Shown piece after piece: positions 10,733 to 23,172 of a stretch of 64,000 nucleotides of DNA. A program made the translations under genes and the position numbers. Within the stretch, counting starts at the first letter, position 1. Every line of letters begins with the position of its first letter. The stretch comes from Dryomyza anilis (Eukaryota > Arthropoda > Insecta > Diptera > Dryomyzidae), in NCBI GenBank assembly GCA_951804985.1, contig OX638136.1:5025852-5089851 (forward strand), read 5' to 3'. The notes under the pieces were generated by a model. The model worked only from the letters and a program-made list of their open reading frames with translations. It was not told the DNA's origin and did no database searches.

Positions 10733-11261
10733 CAGTTGGGAAGGTTAGATCACATGTGAAATTTTAAAGTAGGTGTAATTATGATAGTTAGGATTATCAA
10801 AATTATAGTCGGTCTAAGCCGACTATAAGTACCCTATACATATGTGAGGTTACCATTCAAAGTGATATATAGGTGACCAGGGTATACGAATCCTGAAAAT
10901 AACTACATACATTCAATCGCTGAAGAATTTCCATTCATTTGATACCCATATTTACAAATGGGTAGGTGTACCGAATTTCGATTTTTTTTTTTTGTGAACC
11001 ACAAGTCTTCTCGCCAATTTTTTCGCACATACAGCGTAAGTATATTAGTAATCTAAGTTATAAGTTTCATTTTTCTAGCTCTTCAATTTTAAAAGTAGTA
11101 GAGATTTCAACAGACAGACAGACGGACATCGCTAAATCGACTCAGGAGGTCATGTTGATCAAGAATATATATACTTTTCCATACCGGAGATGCTTCCTTC
11201 TGAGTGTTACAAACGGCGTACCAAACTGAATATACCCTTTCAGTCTTAGTGTAGGGTATAA
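10733..11261 (+). mobile_element. DINE-1/mini-me-like element with internal deletion
   Basis: Starts ACCAGTTGGGAAGGTTAGAT, includes the hairpin TAGTCGGTCTAAGCCGACTA, a short GACA tract and the core, and ends GTAGGGTATAAAA. Compared with the full copy at 49,071 it lacks about 0.2 kb between CAAGTCTT and TCGCCAATTTT, with TCGCC as microhomology. Its right end abuts jockey ORF1 sequence. Confidence 0.8.
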
Positions 11262-11816
11262 AAACTGATGAAAATGTGACTTATTATATGTCAAATAAAC
11301 TAAGAAAGGTGACCGAAAATGACTCGTCACCAACAAACTCACTCACTGAGAGTGAATATAATAAGTTAGTGCGTCAAATAAATGAGCAGAAAAAAACCAT
11401 TGAAGATCTAACGCAAAAATGTAGTGAACTTCAACAAAAATACAACGAAAGAATACCAAATGAAGACATCACCAATAATATTGGGCAAGATGTTATCCAA
11501 GATGATGTCGGCGAGAAGGATGACTTCTGTATGACTGATGATGATATCGTTCCACATGACGGCAGCGATGGACATGACGACCTGGATGGGACTGAGTTCG
11601 GTGGCATCAGTGAGCAGTACTCAACGCAGCGTTTCCAGCTCTACCTATACCAAAGATGAAGGTAAATGTGCCACCAAATATGTTTTATGCAAAAAATATT
11701 GGTGAAACTCCCAAACAAAATAGTGCAAATAAGAATATTAATACAAAAAATAAGAAAGCCAAAAATGTACCTCCAGCACTAGTTTGCTACAATATTAGTC
11801 AAAAATAAATGACTGA
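11262..11816 (+). pseudogene. Jockey-like ORF1 (gag-like), copy A, N-terminal part
   Basis: Encodes SNKLRKVTENDSSPTNSLTE, a coiled-coil stretch (KTIEDLTQKCSELQQKYNER) and an acidic segment rich in Asp (MTDDDIVPHDGSDGHDDLDG). It is frameshifted near 11,620 and continues in another frame to a stop at about 11,806. Very similar copies are at 12,041 and 15,040. In non-LTR elements of this type ORF1 binds the RNA template. The 5' end is cut by the DINE-like element. Confidence 0.65.
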
Positions 11817-11825
11817 AATCTTAAC

Positions 11826-12040
11826 AAATTTGTTTTGCATATATTGTTATTGATAGATTCATTGATTTACTTTTGTTGCTCATTTAAATTTTTCCAATAT
11901 TTTGCATACACATTTCTCATTTTTTCTAGTGAGTCTAAATTCCCCTGAAAATTGTGATTTTTTCTTTTAAATACATGGTGTTTTAAGTTTTCATTGAGTG
12001 ATTTGAACAAGTAATTATTTTAAAGCAAAAATGTCTGAAT
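11826..12040 (+). repeat. Jockey-like 5' UTR segment
   Basis: The 215-bp stretch from TTTGTTTTGCATATATTGTT to TTTTAAAGCAAAAATG precedes ORF1 copy B and is repeated at 13,535-13,745 upstream of the ORF2 remnant. Repetition in front of two independent copies identifies it as the element's leader. Confidence 0.65.
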
Positions 12041-13005
12041 GGGCAAGATGTTTTCCAAGATGATGTTGGCGAGAAGGATGACTTCTGTATGACTGATGAT
12101 GATATCGTTCCACATGACGGCAGCGATGGACATGACGACCTGGATGGGACTGAGTTCGGTGGCAGCAATGAGCAGGTTCTCAACGCAGCGTTTCCAGCTC
12201 TACCTATACCAAAGTCGAAGGTAAATGTGCCACCAAATATGTTTTCTGCAAAAAATATTGGTGAAACTCACAAACAAAATAGTGCAAATGAGAATATTAA
12301 TACAAAAAATAAGAAAGCCAAAAATGTACCCCCAGCACTAGTTTGCTACAATATTAGTCAAAAATAAATGACTGAAATATTATTTAATGTCCTGAAACAT
12401 AAAAATTTCTCATTTAATTTAATAAACAAAAATGTGACTCACATAAATTCATGCACCATAGATGATTATGCCATAATTAAAAAATGTCTCATAGACAAAA
12501 AAATTTAATTTTATACTTATACATTTACTGAAATGAAACCTTATTCTATACTAAGAAGCAAATTATGTCCTACATTTGAAAAAGAGGAAATTAAATTTTA
12601 TTTAGAGAATCTCAATCTTAATTTTAATATAATTAATATTAATAAATTTAATAATAACAAGTCGCTTGTGCAACTCAGCAAAGACTCAAATTTAGCTGAT
12701 TTCAAAAATATGAAATACATCTTAAATTGTCGTGTGAGTTTCGAAAATCTGAAACCGCAAAAACCAATGCAAGAACTGTCAACGTTCTTCCCACGTTGCC
12801 AGCAACTGCAATATGCCTTATCGCTGCGTTAAATGTGGTGAATCACATGGCCCAGGTAACTGCAAAGTTCCCAACTATGACCAAAATAATAAAGAGTTTG
12901 CATATACGGATCCGACTACTGGCAATTTAATAAAACTTATTGGTGTCCCAGTAAAGTGCATTAATTGTAATGCTGAGGGGCATGTAGCGATAGTTAAACG
13001 ATAAT
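12041..13005 (+). pseudogene. Jockey-like ORF1, copy B, with PRE_C2HC-like region and zinc knuckles
   Basis: Begins in the acidic segment shared with copies A and C, then continues further: 12,533-12,832 encodes a region of about 100 residues (MKPYSILRSKLCPTFEKEEI onward) resembling the domain found just before zinc knuckles in jockey ORF1. Then come CVKCGESHGPGNC and CINCNAEGHVA, one complete CCHC knuckle and one truncated. Stops at 12,365-12,367 and elsewhere plus a frameshift near 12,800 break it. It shows the domain order missing from copies A and C. Confidence 0.7.
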
Positions 13006-13534
13006 TGTATATAAATATACAATTCTCAGACGATAATTTGGGCAAAAACGACGCTTCTCGGTGCGTCACACTTTTTCGAGGGAGGCTAATTCATATAAAA
13101 CTCAATTTTAAATATGTTCAATGTTCTCAATTGCTTTAATAAAAATACATCCGTATATTTCAGAATGACTATAAAAAAATTAAATTTGAAAAAAGTGATA
13201 TATTTATAAAAAATCAATTTATTAAAATTAATTTTTTAAATATTTGTTATAATTATATTTTGTTTCTTTTAATGGTGACGGTGACCTTCTTGTGCCGTAA
13301 AATGATAGCAGGTTTAACGTATAAATGTAAATAATACATTGAAAATTTTGAAAACTATATATTTTTTTTGCATAGTGTGATAGTTTATAGATTGTTTAAT
13401 GTAATAAATAAATTTATCTAAATCAAATAATTTGTTTTTGTGTTCAAATGATGAAATTGTTTCATACATTTTTATTACAAGTGCGATATTCTTTGAACAT
13501 TATCGAGTTTATCAACTGATGAACTTAACAAATT
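13006..13534. other. AT-rich spacer without recognisable feature
   Basis: No ORF or repeat I can name. It contains runs of A and T and ends where the second jockey-like leader begins. Confidence 0.5.
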
Positions 13535-14412
13535 TGTTGTGCATATATTGTTATTGATAGATTCATTGATTTACTTTCGTTGCTCATTTAAATTTTTCCA
13601 ATATTTTGCATACACATTTCTCGTTTTTTTCTAGTGAGTCTAAATTCCCCTGAAAATTGTGATTTTTTTTTTTAATACAAAGTGTTTTAAGTTTTCATTG
13701 AGTGATTTGTACAAGTAATTATTTTAAAGCAAAAATGCCTGAATCAACTGGTGTCGCAGTCGTTTCGTCGCTGTAGTAAACAAGTAGTGAAAATAGACAA
13801 TTTAAAACTTGTGAAAACTTGTGAAAACAACTTTGTGAGACAATTTATAAAAAAAAAAAAACAATAAAGATAACATATTGTGAAAAATAATATAAAATAT
13901 TATTACTAAAAAAAATAAATAAGCACATAGACAACAATAATATATTAATGACTTCACAGTTTGGTTTCAGATCGTTTCTTTCGACAAATCATGCGCTCAC
14001 TGCTCTTTTAGACTACGTAACAACAAATTTAAATAAAAAAAACATGCAACTTTAGCGGCTTGGATCGATGACATAATTTTTAAAATATATAAGTGATATT
14101 TCATCACGCCAAATGGAGAAAATAAGGTTATTTGAAAGAAACATTTTAAGAATATGCACAGGGTTGAACTACAGGCCACTTGTTAATAAAAAAGTCTCCA
14201 ACAAGGAGCTTTATGAAACATCTAAAATTATTAGAATAGATAATTTCGTAATAAAATCAAGACTAAAGTTCCTCAATAATTTAAAATTGATTGATAATGA
14301 ACTAATGGCAAAATATATTGAAAAAGATAATGAAATTGATTTTCCCATAGATGACAATTATCTATCCCCAATACACGTGCATGAGCATTCGCACACGACC
14401 ATACCACGCTGA
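13535..14412 (+). pseudogene. Jockey-like element with internal deletion (leader, RT scrap, ORF2 C-terminus)
   Basis: After a leader copy (13,535-13,745) and an A-rich stretch, bases near 13,945 encode SQFGFRSFLSTNHALTALL, an RT motif. The sequence then jumps to 14,113-14,412, encoding MEKIRLFERNILRICTGLNY and VSNKELYETSKIIRIDNF, the C-terminal tail typical of jockey ORF2. Most of the RT between them is missing. Non-functional. Confidence 0.7.
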
Positions 14413-14475
14413 ATACATCGGTTCTGTGTTTTAGTTTATTAATAAACTAAAAATCTTTTTAGTGAAATAGTTTAT

Positions 14476-14491
14476 GGCTCTGAGAAGTGCC
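14476..14491 (-). other. Degenerate second histone-type 3' stem-loop
   Basis: The minus strand reads AAAAA, then GGCACTTCTCAGAGCC, then ATAAA. This is the histone stem-loop layout with one mismatch in the stem. The downstream bases (TATTTCACTAAAAAGAT) resemble those after the intact stem-loop at 14,653, so the 3' region looks duplicated. Confidence 0.6.
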
Positions 14492-14630
14492 TTTTTATAA
14501 ATATACATATTTTATGTATTAATTCCGTTAAATATTGAAGCTCTGAAATTAAAATAATTTATTTTATTGATAAAATTCAAAATCTATATATTTATTAAAA
14601 TGTATTTAAACTACAATTTAATTAATTTCA

Positions 14631-15498
<868 letters not shown>

Positions 15499-15863
15499 AC
15501 CAGTTGGGAAGGTTAGATCACATGTGAAATTTTAAAGTAGGTGTAATTATGATAGTTAGGATTATCAAAATTATAGTCGGTCTAAGCCGACTATAAATAC
15601 CCTACACATATGTGTGGTTACCATTCAAAGTGATATATAGGTCACCAGGGTATACGAATCCTGAAAATAACTACAAACATTCAATCGTTGAAGAATTTCC
15701 ATTCATTTGATACCCATATTTACAAATGGGTAGGTGTTCCGAATTTCGATTTTTTTTTTTTGTGAACCACAAGTCTTTTCGCCGGAAAACATTATTATCA
15801 TGTATTTGAGCATGATGTCAATATATATTTGACCAAAAAAGTTTACCTAAGCAAGTATAAAAA
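15499..15863 (+). mobile_element. DINE-1/mini-me-like element, right-truncated
   Basis: Left end CCAGTTGGGAAGGTTAGATC with the TAGTCGGTCTAAGCCGACTA hairpin. The sequence follows the full copy at 49,071 up to TTACCTAAGCAAGTATAAAA and then passes into gypsy gag. The microsatellite core and right end are missing. Confidence 0.8.
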
Positions 15864-17420
15864 TTGAATAATTGCTTAAGAGATCAAATTAAAACAATTT
15901 TGAATCACGCAGAACACTTAGACGAAAATAGAGGAAAACCAGTGGAATTTATTGAAAACCGGAATTACATAGACACACCGGAAACCTCTAGAAGTGCCCG
16001 ATTCAGGGATGAGTATGGTAGTATCACAGATGCACAAAAAAGAATTGTATAATTAGAAGATAGATTACTACAGCAAGAATTGGAGTTAGTAACCAACGAC
16101 TCATTGATACATAAGGAAGCTGTAAATAACAGTGAAATAAGTCACATAGAAAAAATAAATTTCCCGGAATTTAAAATGGGTATCGAACATATTGCAAAAA
16201 TGGTGAACCATTTGGTTCCGATGTTCTCAGGCACGGACTCCAATTATTTACCCTCAGAAGTATGTAAATTCATACAAGGATGTGATTTAGCGGTAAAGTC
16301 AACAAAAGAAACAGAGTTTCAAGAATTTTTATCGTGTGTTAAACTAAGAATGTATGGAGATGCATTCGACCTAGTAAAAGGTATTCAATTTAGCGGATTA
16401 GATGAATTCTATACTTTAATAAAGAGGACATATCTTAAAACTGTAACATTAGTCTCAGTGATAAATGAAATAAAGGAGACATATCAAAGATCTACCGAAG
16501 AAATTCGACCTTTTGCAAGACGCCTAAATGTACTAAAAACAAAGGCGGTGGAATTAATAAAAGAAAAATATAATGGCAGAGGGGACGAAGCTATGTTAAT
16601 AGAATTGGACAAATCCATACAAAAGACTTTTAAGGTAGGCCTTAAGGACAGCACACTGAAAATACACATTCTAAATAATAAGGCAGACTCACTAGATTCA
16701 CTGATAGAGGAAGCGGTAGAAACGTTGGAGATGATACAAAGTGAGCGTGCTTTTCAGGTGCTTTTCAGCAGAGCCTCACACCCCACATGTGTAGAAATCT
16801 GTATAAAAAACACAAACGAAAGGAGTTAAGTGAAAACCCCATTTCCATTTTGCGGTAATGTAGGACACACGCGGGACGAGTGCGTCAGTCGAAAAAATAC
16901 TCCATACTGTCAAGGATATGAGACCTATGGGCACGAAACGAACTTAAGATGTACACAGAAAATAAATGAACCAGAGCAGCAATTTACAAGTAAACAACAA
17001 ACGCAAAATGACAACTATAATGATGGCTTCACAAACAATACGCAAGCCAATAATAGCAATTATAATTCTCGGGGTAATAATAACCACAACAATGGGAATT
17101 ATAATAATAATGGAAATAATAGGAATTATAACAATAACAATAATAATAGAATATATTACAACAATAACAGGAAAAATAACAATAATAATAGGAATAATAA
17201 TTAAAACAATGGAAATAACTATAACAATAATAATGGAAATACCAATAGTAATAGTCGCCAAAATAATAATAATGACGATAAGAGAAATGGAAATAATAAT
17301 AACAACAACAATAATAATAAGAAAGATTTAAATAAATGTAAATGGTGTGCAAGAATCGGGCATACGTTGGAAAACGCGAAGAAAAATTTTGAGTCTACCC
17401 GCAACCAGGGAAACTGTTAA
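15864..17420 (+). pseudogene. Gypsy gag, main part, with Asn-rich nucleocapsid region
   Basis: One reading frame runs through with three nonsense codons (16,050, 16,827 and 17,202). The capsid-like region 16,080-16,829 includes HLVPMFSGTDSNYL, VKLRMYGDAFDLVK and FKVGLKDSTLKIHIL, and aligns by eye with the gag at 62,078. Two zinc knuckles follow (FCGNVGHTRDEC and YCQGYETYGHETNLRC); in each one cysteine has been replaced. Then about 110 mostly Asn codons (17,005-17,330, AAT/AAC) and a third knuckle CKWCARIGHTLEN missing its last cysteine. Asn-rich expansion is absent from the younger relative. Confidence 0.8.
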
Positions 17421-18405
17421 GGGCCCAAAATAGGCCAATTATCTGGGAACCCAAGACAAGTTCGAAATCAGGCCAACGAAGTTACGAATTGTGAATCAGA
17501 CGCTGTGCGCGGTAGTGGATACGTTCGCTATCAATGGTAGGAAAATGGTAGATAATTTTTGTTCACTAATTGTATTAACGTTGAACGTCTTTGGCATAAT
17601 AGCATTAACAGCAAAAAATATTTTTTATGATTGCATAATAAATAGGATATGTATAGAAGAAAATAAGAAGAAATTAAATGATCTGATTACTTCAGGAATT
17701 GATCGCATAAATAAAAATATGAGTAAAAATATTGAAAATATTAAGGAATTAAAATTAATCAAAGAAAAATCGCATTATTTATAGTAGACATGGGGAATTC
17801 AGACAGATATCAAAATTAAATGATGTCTTTATAGAAATTCCTTGTAAGGAAGCGAAAAATTGGAAACTAAACTGGTGCAGACTCTAACTTGGTAAAGTGG
17901 AGTGCATTAGATAATAAACTAGAGAGAAATTTAAAAGAACCAAAAGATCTGAGCGGAGCATTTGGGGGACATGTGACCACCGCAGGAATAATTGAAATTC
18001 AACATATGGAACATAGAAGGCTCAGTCTGACGTTACATACAATAATGCAGGATCAGGGAGTTCCGGCAGGCGGTATACTTTGACGAGATAATCTATGGAA
18101 CCACGCAATTATCAATGCAGTGGAAAAGGGATTAACCTTTATAGACAGAAACAAAAATAAAATTGTAACACTACCACTCAGATCACTAGATGAAATAAAC
18201 AAAATATTATACAGTGAAGAAATAAAAATAACAGCAAGATCTAAGGATCGCCAGATTACCATTATGAACCAAGATCCCCGTAGTAATAATTCAAAAACAA
18301 GAAATTTAGCCAGGAGTTTATATCGGAGAAACCATATCAAATGTGAAAAAAACTCAACAGAAAAAGATATAATATTAAATAAAAACATACAGCTCAAATT
18401 ATAAT
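17421..18405 (+). pseudogene. Gypsy protease and linker region (broken)
   Basis: Between 17,820 and 18,405 frames encode FIEIPCKEAKN, FGGHVTTAGIIEIQHMEHRR, LHTIMQDQGVPAGGIL and KGLTFIDRNKNKIVTLPLRS, matching in order the protease and linker of the element at 63,009. The active-site DSGA is destroyed by an indel near 17,870. The stretch 17,491-17,784 (NQTLCAVVDTFAINGRK onward) is open but I do not recognise it. Confidence 0.6.
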
Positions 18406-18505
18406 AAATTTATGGAACCAGTGAGTGGCAGAATGAATAGCGTACAAAGCATAAACATACGACACATAATATGCAAACTATTTGACCCATTAAAATTGGA
18501 AATAT

Positions 18506-19886
18506 GTGCGTCATACCATGATGTATTTCTGTTATTTAAAACATTTCTGTTATTTAAAACATGAAATCCCCACAATAGACGGCCAACATCCGATTAACCG
18601 AAAACAATATAAATTACCACATATTCACAGAGAGCAAATCAACATACAGGTGCAGAAATTATTAAACGACGATATTACTTCACCAAGCATGTCACCTTGG
18701 AATTCACCACTATTGTTGGTGCATAAAAAGAGTGGCAAGGACGGACAGATAAAATGAAGACTTGTAAAAAATTTCAGAAAATTGAACGACGCAACGATTA
18801 AACAAGTATTTTCAATACCTCGTATTGATGAAATTTTGGATCAATTAGGTCACAGTAGGTAGTTTTCAACATTGGATCTTGCAAGTGGTTATCACCAAGT
18901 GCTAGTGGACGAACGCCACAGAGAAAAAACAGCGTTCAGCACGGGCTTGGGACATTTTGAATTTAATAGGATGCCATTTGGATTGACGGGGGCACCAGCT
19001 ACGTTTTAAAGAATAATGAACAACATATTAACAGGATTGCAGGGACTTGATTGTTTCGTATATCTGGATGATAGAGTGGTGTATGGAAAAAACATAATGG
19101 AGCACGAAATTAGACTATGTGAGGTGTTAGAAAAATTGAGGGAAAATAATTTGAAATTAAATACGGAAAAATGCAATTTTTTAATGCGTGAAGTAGTATA
19201 TTTAGGGCACAAATGCATGGAGTCAGGCGCAATGCCAGATCCCGATAAAATAGAATGCGTCAAAAATATTCCGGTACCCAGGACCAAGAAACAGGTACAA
19301 GCCTTCTTAGTTTTAGTAAATTATTACAGAAAATTCGTTTAAAATATGGCAAAGTTAACACTACCGATTAATAAACGGTTGCGGAATGATGCCAGTTTTG
19401 AATGGACAGGCAAGTGCCAGGATTCTTTAATAAAACTTAAGGAAGCATTAATTTCATCTAATGTTCTAGCATACCCAGATTTTTCAAAACCCTTTGCCAG
19501 CAGATGCAAGAGCAGAAGCTATAGGAGCAGTGCTGTCACAGTGCGAGCCAGGTTCTGATCGACCAATCGCATTTGCAAGTAGAGCTCTGAATGACGCAGA
19601 AATAAGGTACTCAACTATTGAACGAGAGTTTTTGGCAATAGTATGGGCCACAAAAAATTATAGAGCGTCCATTCACGGTTTATACGGCTCATCAACCACT
19701 GCGTGGCATAGCGAATTTAAAGGATCAAACGTCAATGCTAGCCAGGTTCAGGCAGAATACGAGTTCGAAATAATTTATAAACCTGGCAAAAAGAATTTAA
19801 ATGCTGATGCATTGAGTAGGATTCCACAATTAGAAACAGAAACTGCGGCAGTTCAAACCCGTTTAAGACTACACCCAATGCAATAG
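18506..19886 (+). pseudogene. Gypsy reverse transcriptase and RNase H (broken)
   Basis: The RT reads [65 protein letters not shown] and FVYLDDRVVYG. The YLDD catalytic box at 19,061 is intact. RNase H follows from about 19,494 (AEAIGAVLSQCEPGSDRPIA, STIEREFLAIVWATKNYR). Nonsense codons occur at 18,755, near 18,860, 19,007 and 19,340, with frameshifts near 19,500 and 19,690. The domain order RT, RNase H, integrase fits Ty3/gypsy. Confidence 0.85.
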
Positions 19887-19915
19887 ATCCACACCCGGAC
19901 GTCAGTAAACCAGTC

Positions 19916-20851
19916 ATGGACGACACGGTAAAGGATATGGATGGTGAAACAATCAGTCAAGTATTAACTGATCCTGAAGAAATTAAAACAGTTATTAGAG
20001 ACTTTCACGACTCGCCGTTAGGGGGTCATCAGGGCACACTGAAAACATATTTTCGAATAAGAAAGCAATATAGGTGGAAGGGTATGCAAAAAAAAATTAA
20101 AGATTATGTACAAAATTGCCCTAAATGTCAAGTTAACAAAAGTTGTAAGCTAACAAAAATGCCAATGGTCTTGACAGATACACCAACGCACCCATTTGAT
20201 AAAGTTTATATGGACTTAATAGGAATTTTACCCGAGACAGTATCTGGCAATAAATACATTTTAACATTTCAAGACGATTTTTAAAAATATATGTGCTGTG
20301 TAGCAATACCAGACGCAGAGGCAAGCACAGTGGCTAAAGCATTTTATGATGAAATTATAACACGCCACAATATTCCGAAAATTCTAGTAACTGACAATGG
20401 TTCTAATTTCGTGTCAAAGTTATTTTCTGATATTTTGGGTATTAAAAAAATTCACATTACACCCTATCACCCACAGGCCAATGGATCATTAGAACGTAGT
20501 CACAGACCATCAGCAGAATATTTGAGATGTTTTGCTAAGGAGGATGGTTCCAATTGGGATCAATGGTTAAATTCGTCAATGCATGTCCATAATAATACGA
20601 TGCATGTGTCAACTGGACAAACACCTTTCCGAACACTTAAAACGAGCTACGATAAATCATTAAACCCCATTGAGTTTCAAATTAAAGAAATGGTTGTAAT
20701 GAAGAATCAAAATAGGAAGAATAAATGTTCACCAATTTGGGTAGGGCCCTATAAAGGTTTGTCCGTCACTACCCCCGTGACAACGACAATATTAATAAAA
20801 GGAAAGGGAAAGAAAATACACAACAATTTGTTGAAAAAATACCATAATTAG
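19916..20851 (+). pseudogene. Gypsy integrase, nearly intact
   Basis: HHCC zinc-binding region (FHDSPLGGHQG through NCPKCQVNK), then the core with catalytic Asp codons at 20,213 (MDLIG) and 20,393 (TDNGSNF) and Glu at 20,492 (GSLERSH), all preserved. A nonsense codon at 20,282-20,284 separates 19,916-20,284 from 20,291-20,851. The C-terminal part (GPYKGLSV) ends in a lysine-rich tail. It is the best-preserved module of this element. No env frame and no 3' LTR follow. Confidence 0.85.
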
Positions 20852-21270
20852 AAATTGATGTATTAATTGTTAAAATGCGGATATATATTTATAAATGAAT
20901 TGCGAAAATTTTAGTATGGTGTGATAATGAATAGGAAATTTAAAACAGAAGAAAACGGTACCTACAGATCGCTAAGTATTACTTAGGGTTAATTTACTAG
21001 CATGTGTCGAACCAAATTTAAAGATTATGAAAACAAGAAATATTAGGAAAAATATAAATAAGAAAGAATTATAAATGATAACACGAGTTTTTATACGAAA
21101 TAAATGCGATAAAATATATTGGTACGAAATTGAGATATTGAACAAATAGCTAAGTACTGATGAGCGTGATCACTAGCATATGAAATTTGAATTATAAAGT
21201 GAATTACGAATTTATGGTTGAATTATTAATTTTTAAATTAAAATATAATGAAAAGTAGATTTTGATGAAT
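20852..21270. other. AT-rich segment downstream of integrase
   Basis: No ORF, no LTR and no tandem repeat that I can recognise. It ends at a DINE-like element. Confidence 0.5.
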
Positions 21271-21811
21271 TGAATGGTAAATTTTAAAGTAGGTGTAATT
21301 ATGATAGTTAGGATTATCAAAATTATAGTCGGTCTAAGCCGACTATAAATACCGTACACATTCAAAGTGATATATAGGTCACCAGAGTATACGAATCCTG
21401 AAAATAACTACAAACATTCAATCGCTGAAGAATTTCCATTCATTTGATACCCATATTTACAAATGGGTAGGTGTACCGAATTTCGATTTTTTTTTTTGTG
21501 AACCACAAGTCTTTTCGCCGGAAAACATTATTATCATGTATTTGAGCATGATGTCAATATATATTTGACCAAAAAAGTTTACCTAAGATCGTATACATAA
21601 AAATTGATCTTTATATGTACATTTTATATGAGTTATTTGAACATAGGTCACAATGGACCTTTCGCACATACAGCGTAGGTAATCTAAGTTATAAGTTTCA
21701 ATTATCTAGCTCTTCAATTTTAAAAGTAGTAGGGATTTCAACAGACAAACAGACGGACAGACAGACGACCATCGCTAAATCGACTCAGGAGGTCATGCTG
21801 ATCAAGAATAC
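21271..21811 (+). mobile_element. DINE-1/mini-me-like element, truncated at both ends
   Basis: Begins inside the left part (AAATTTTAAAGTAGGTGTAA) with the TAGTCGGTCTAAGCCGACTA hairpin, includes the GACA/GACG tract and core, and stops at GATCAAGAATACACACCGGAG without the usual right end. Confidence 0.75.
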
Positions 21812-21904
21812 ACACCGGAGAATGTTGAAAACTACCTACTGTGACCTAATTGATCCAAAATTTCAGGTATTGGAAATACTTGTTTCATCGTACTTGTTTA
21901 AACT

Positions 21905-22857
21905 GTAGTGCGACCCGACATACCCAGCGAGCAGAAAACTAATGCTTTGAAGACACTTTACGAAGTCACGGTAGGAACATGCATGGCCACGCAGACACCA
22001 GATGTAATGATGAGAGATGCGAAATCACGTAGGCGCTAATATTTAAGGCGGTCGCATAACAACTATAAGAGAAACGAACGTAATCACCAGAACGGCAAAG
22101 TGGGATCACACAAGGTGTCACAAGTGACAGCGGCAGTAACCGCGACACACAGGCGACGGTATTCAAAGCGACCACAAGGCGGTCTCAGAACTTGTGACAA
22201 CGATAGCAGTAGAAATTTCGTGAAAATTTCAAATCCTTTTCGAGTCCCGACGCAACCAGGGGTGACAATTCCCGTACGCTACAATCCAAGTGAGCAACCC
22301 CGCAGGTGAACCGCGCGTAAAAGTTACATGGAATTTCAGGGGAAATCACATCCATGTCGTACGCAAGATCAACGCTCAATGGAGCCTAACTTAAGACAGG
22401 GTCGCATGAAAATTTTAAATCCGTTTCGGGCATGGGGCTTGAAAAGTCGCTCGGAAAAGATCGCAAATATTTTAGAAAGCATTAAAAAAGTGACGGAGGC
22501 GACGTCGCGCAAAAACTTAAATACACAAATTGCACAAACCGTGACAGAGAGATACACCACGGTCGAGAGTGGCAAAACTCACCACAAAAACAATCAACGG
22601 CAGGCGCTCTCGGCGAGCGAGACACGACGCGGGCACACACATATGAAAATGGTGGTGTGCGTAACGTCCGTGCATGATCGGCGGACGTTATAAATTCAAA
22701 CGTCGGCATTTCGCGGAATTTGGTGTAGCAATTCGCGAAGTGTGCGGCACGAAGAAGCCAACACATAAAGACGTTCGACATTAATTTCGCGACAGTTAAA
22801 CGACCAGCACGTGTGCAGCGTAAATAATTAAAAGTTTTTCAAGTTTTAGTAAATACG
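21905..22857. other. GC-richer island with a possible TATA promoter
   Basis: Base composition changes clearly from about 21,905: many CG dinucleotides and far fewer A/T runs than either flank. Near 22,688 lies GGACGTTATAAATTCAAACG, a TATA-box-like sequence about 170 bases upstream of the ATG at 22,858. Short open frames at 22,100-22,309 and 22,328-22,693 show no family I know. It could be a promoter plus leader of the following ORF, or the regulatory end of an unrecognised mobile element. Confidence 0.4.
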
Positions 22858-23172
22858 ATGAGTCAACACATGATGATGGATGTAGAGCAGGCCGCGGGTG
22901 AATATCGGCTGCAACTAATGGCGATGCTCCGCCAGGAAGATGGCGCACCATTAGACGACGGTGGCTTGACCGAGGATAGTCGCCAAGAGCTGCGCGCAAT
23001 ATTGCGCACATCGTCGACAACAACACAGCATTTCCTTGCAGAGGGGAGCAACCTGCAAGCGACCCCGTCCATATTAGACGCCGAAGAACAGGCGAGTAAA
23101 CGGTTCCGGACTGAGCAGCAGACGGACCAGACGACGCTAGTGGCACCAAGTGACACGGCACCCAGCCGTTAA
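22858..23172 (+). CDS. Hypothetical protein, 104 aa, unrecognised
   Basis: Open frame starting MSQHMMMDVEQAAGEYRL and ending LVAPSDTAPSR. The N-terminal third looks helical, followed by an acidic, Thr/Ser- and Gln-rich tail (TSSTTTQHFLAEG, RFRTEQQTDQTT). No signal peptide or membrane segment. The ATG is preceded by AAATAC, an acceptable insect start context, and by a TATA-like site about 170 bases upstream. The stop codon lies exactly where the AT-rich macrosatellite begins (23,171), so the real C-terminus may have been cut off. An open frame of this length in a GC-richer stretch is not strong proof of coding. Confidence 0.35.
   Translation: MSQHMMMDVEQAAGEYRLQLMAMLRQEDGAPLDDGGLTEDSRQELRAILRTSSTTTQHFLAEGSNLQATPSILDAEEQASKRFRTEQQTDQTTLVAPSDTAPSR

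Noticed and set aside
16944..17404. Minus-strand and off-frame ORFs of 60-120 codons rich in Ile, Val, Tyr or Leu
   Set aside because: They are shadows of the AAT/AAC repeat in gypsy gag and have no independent evidence.
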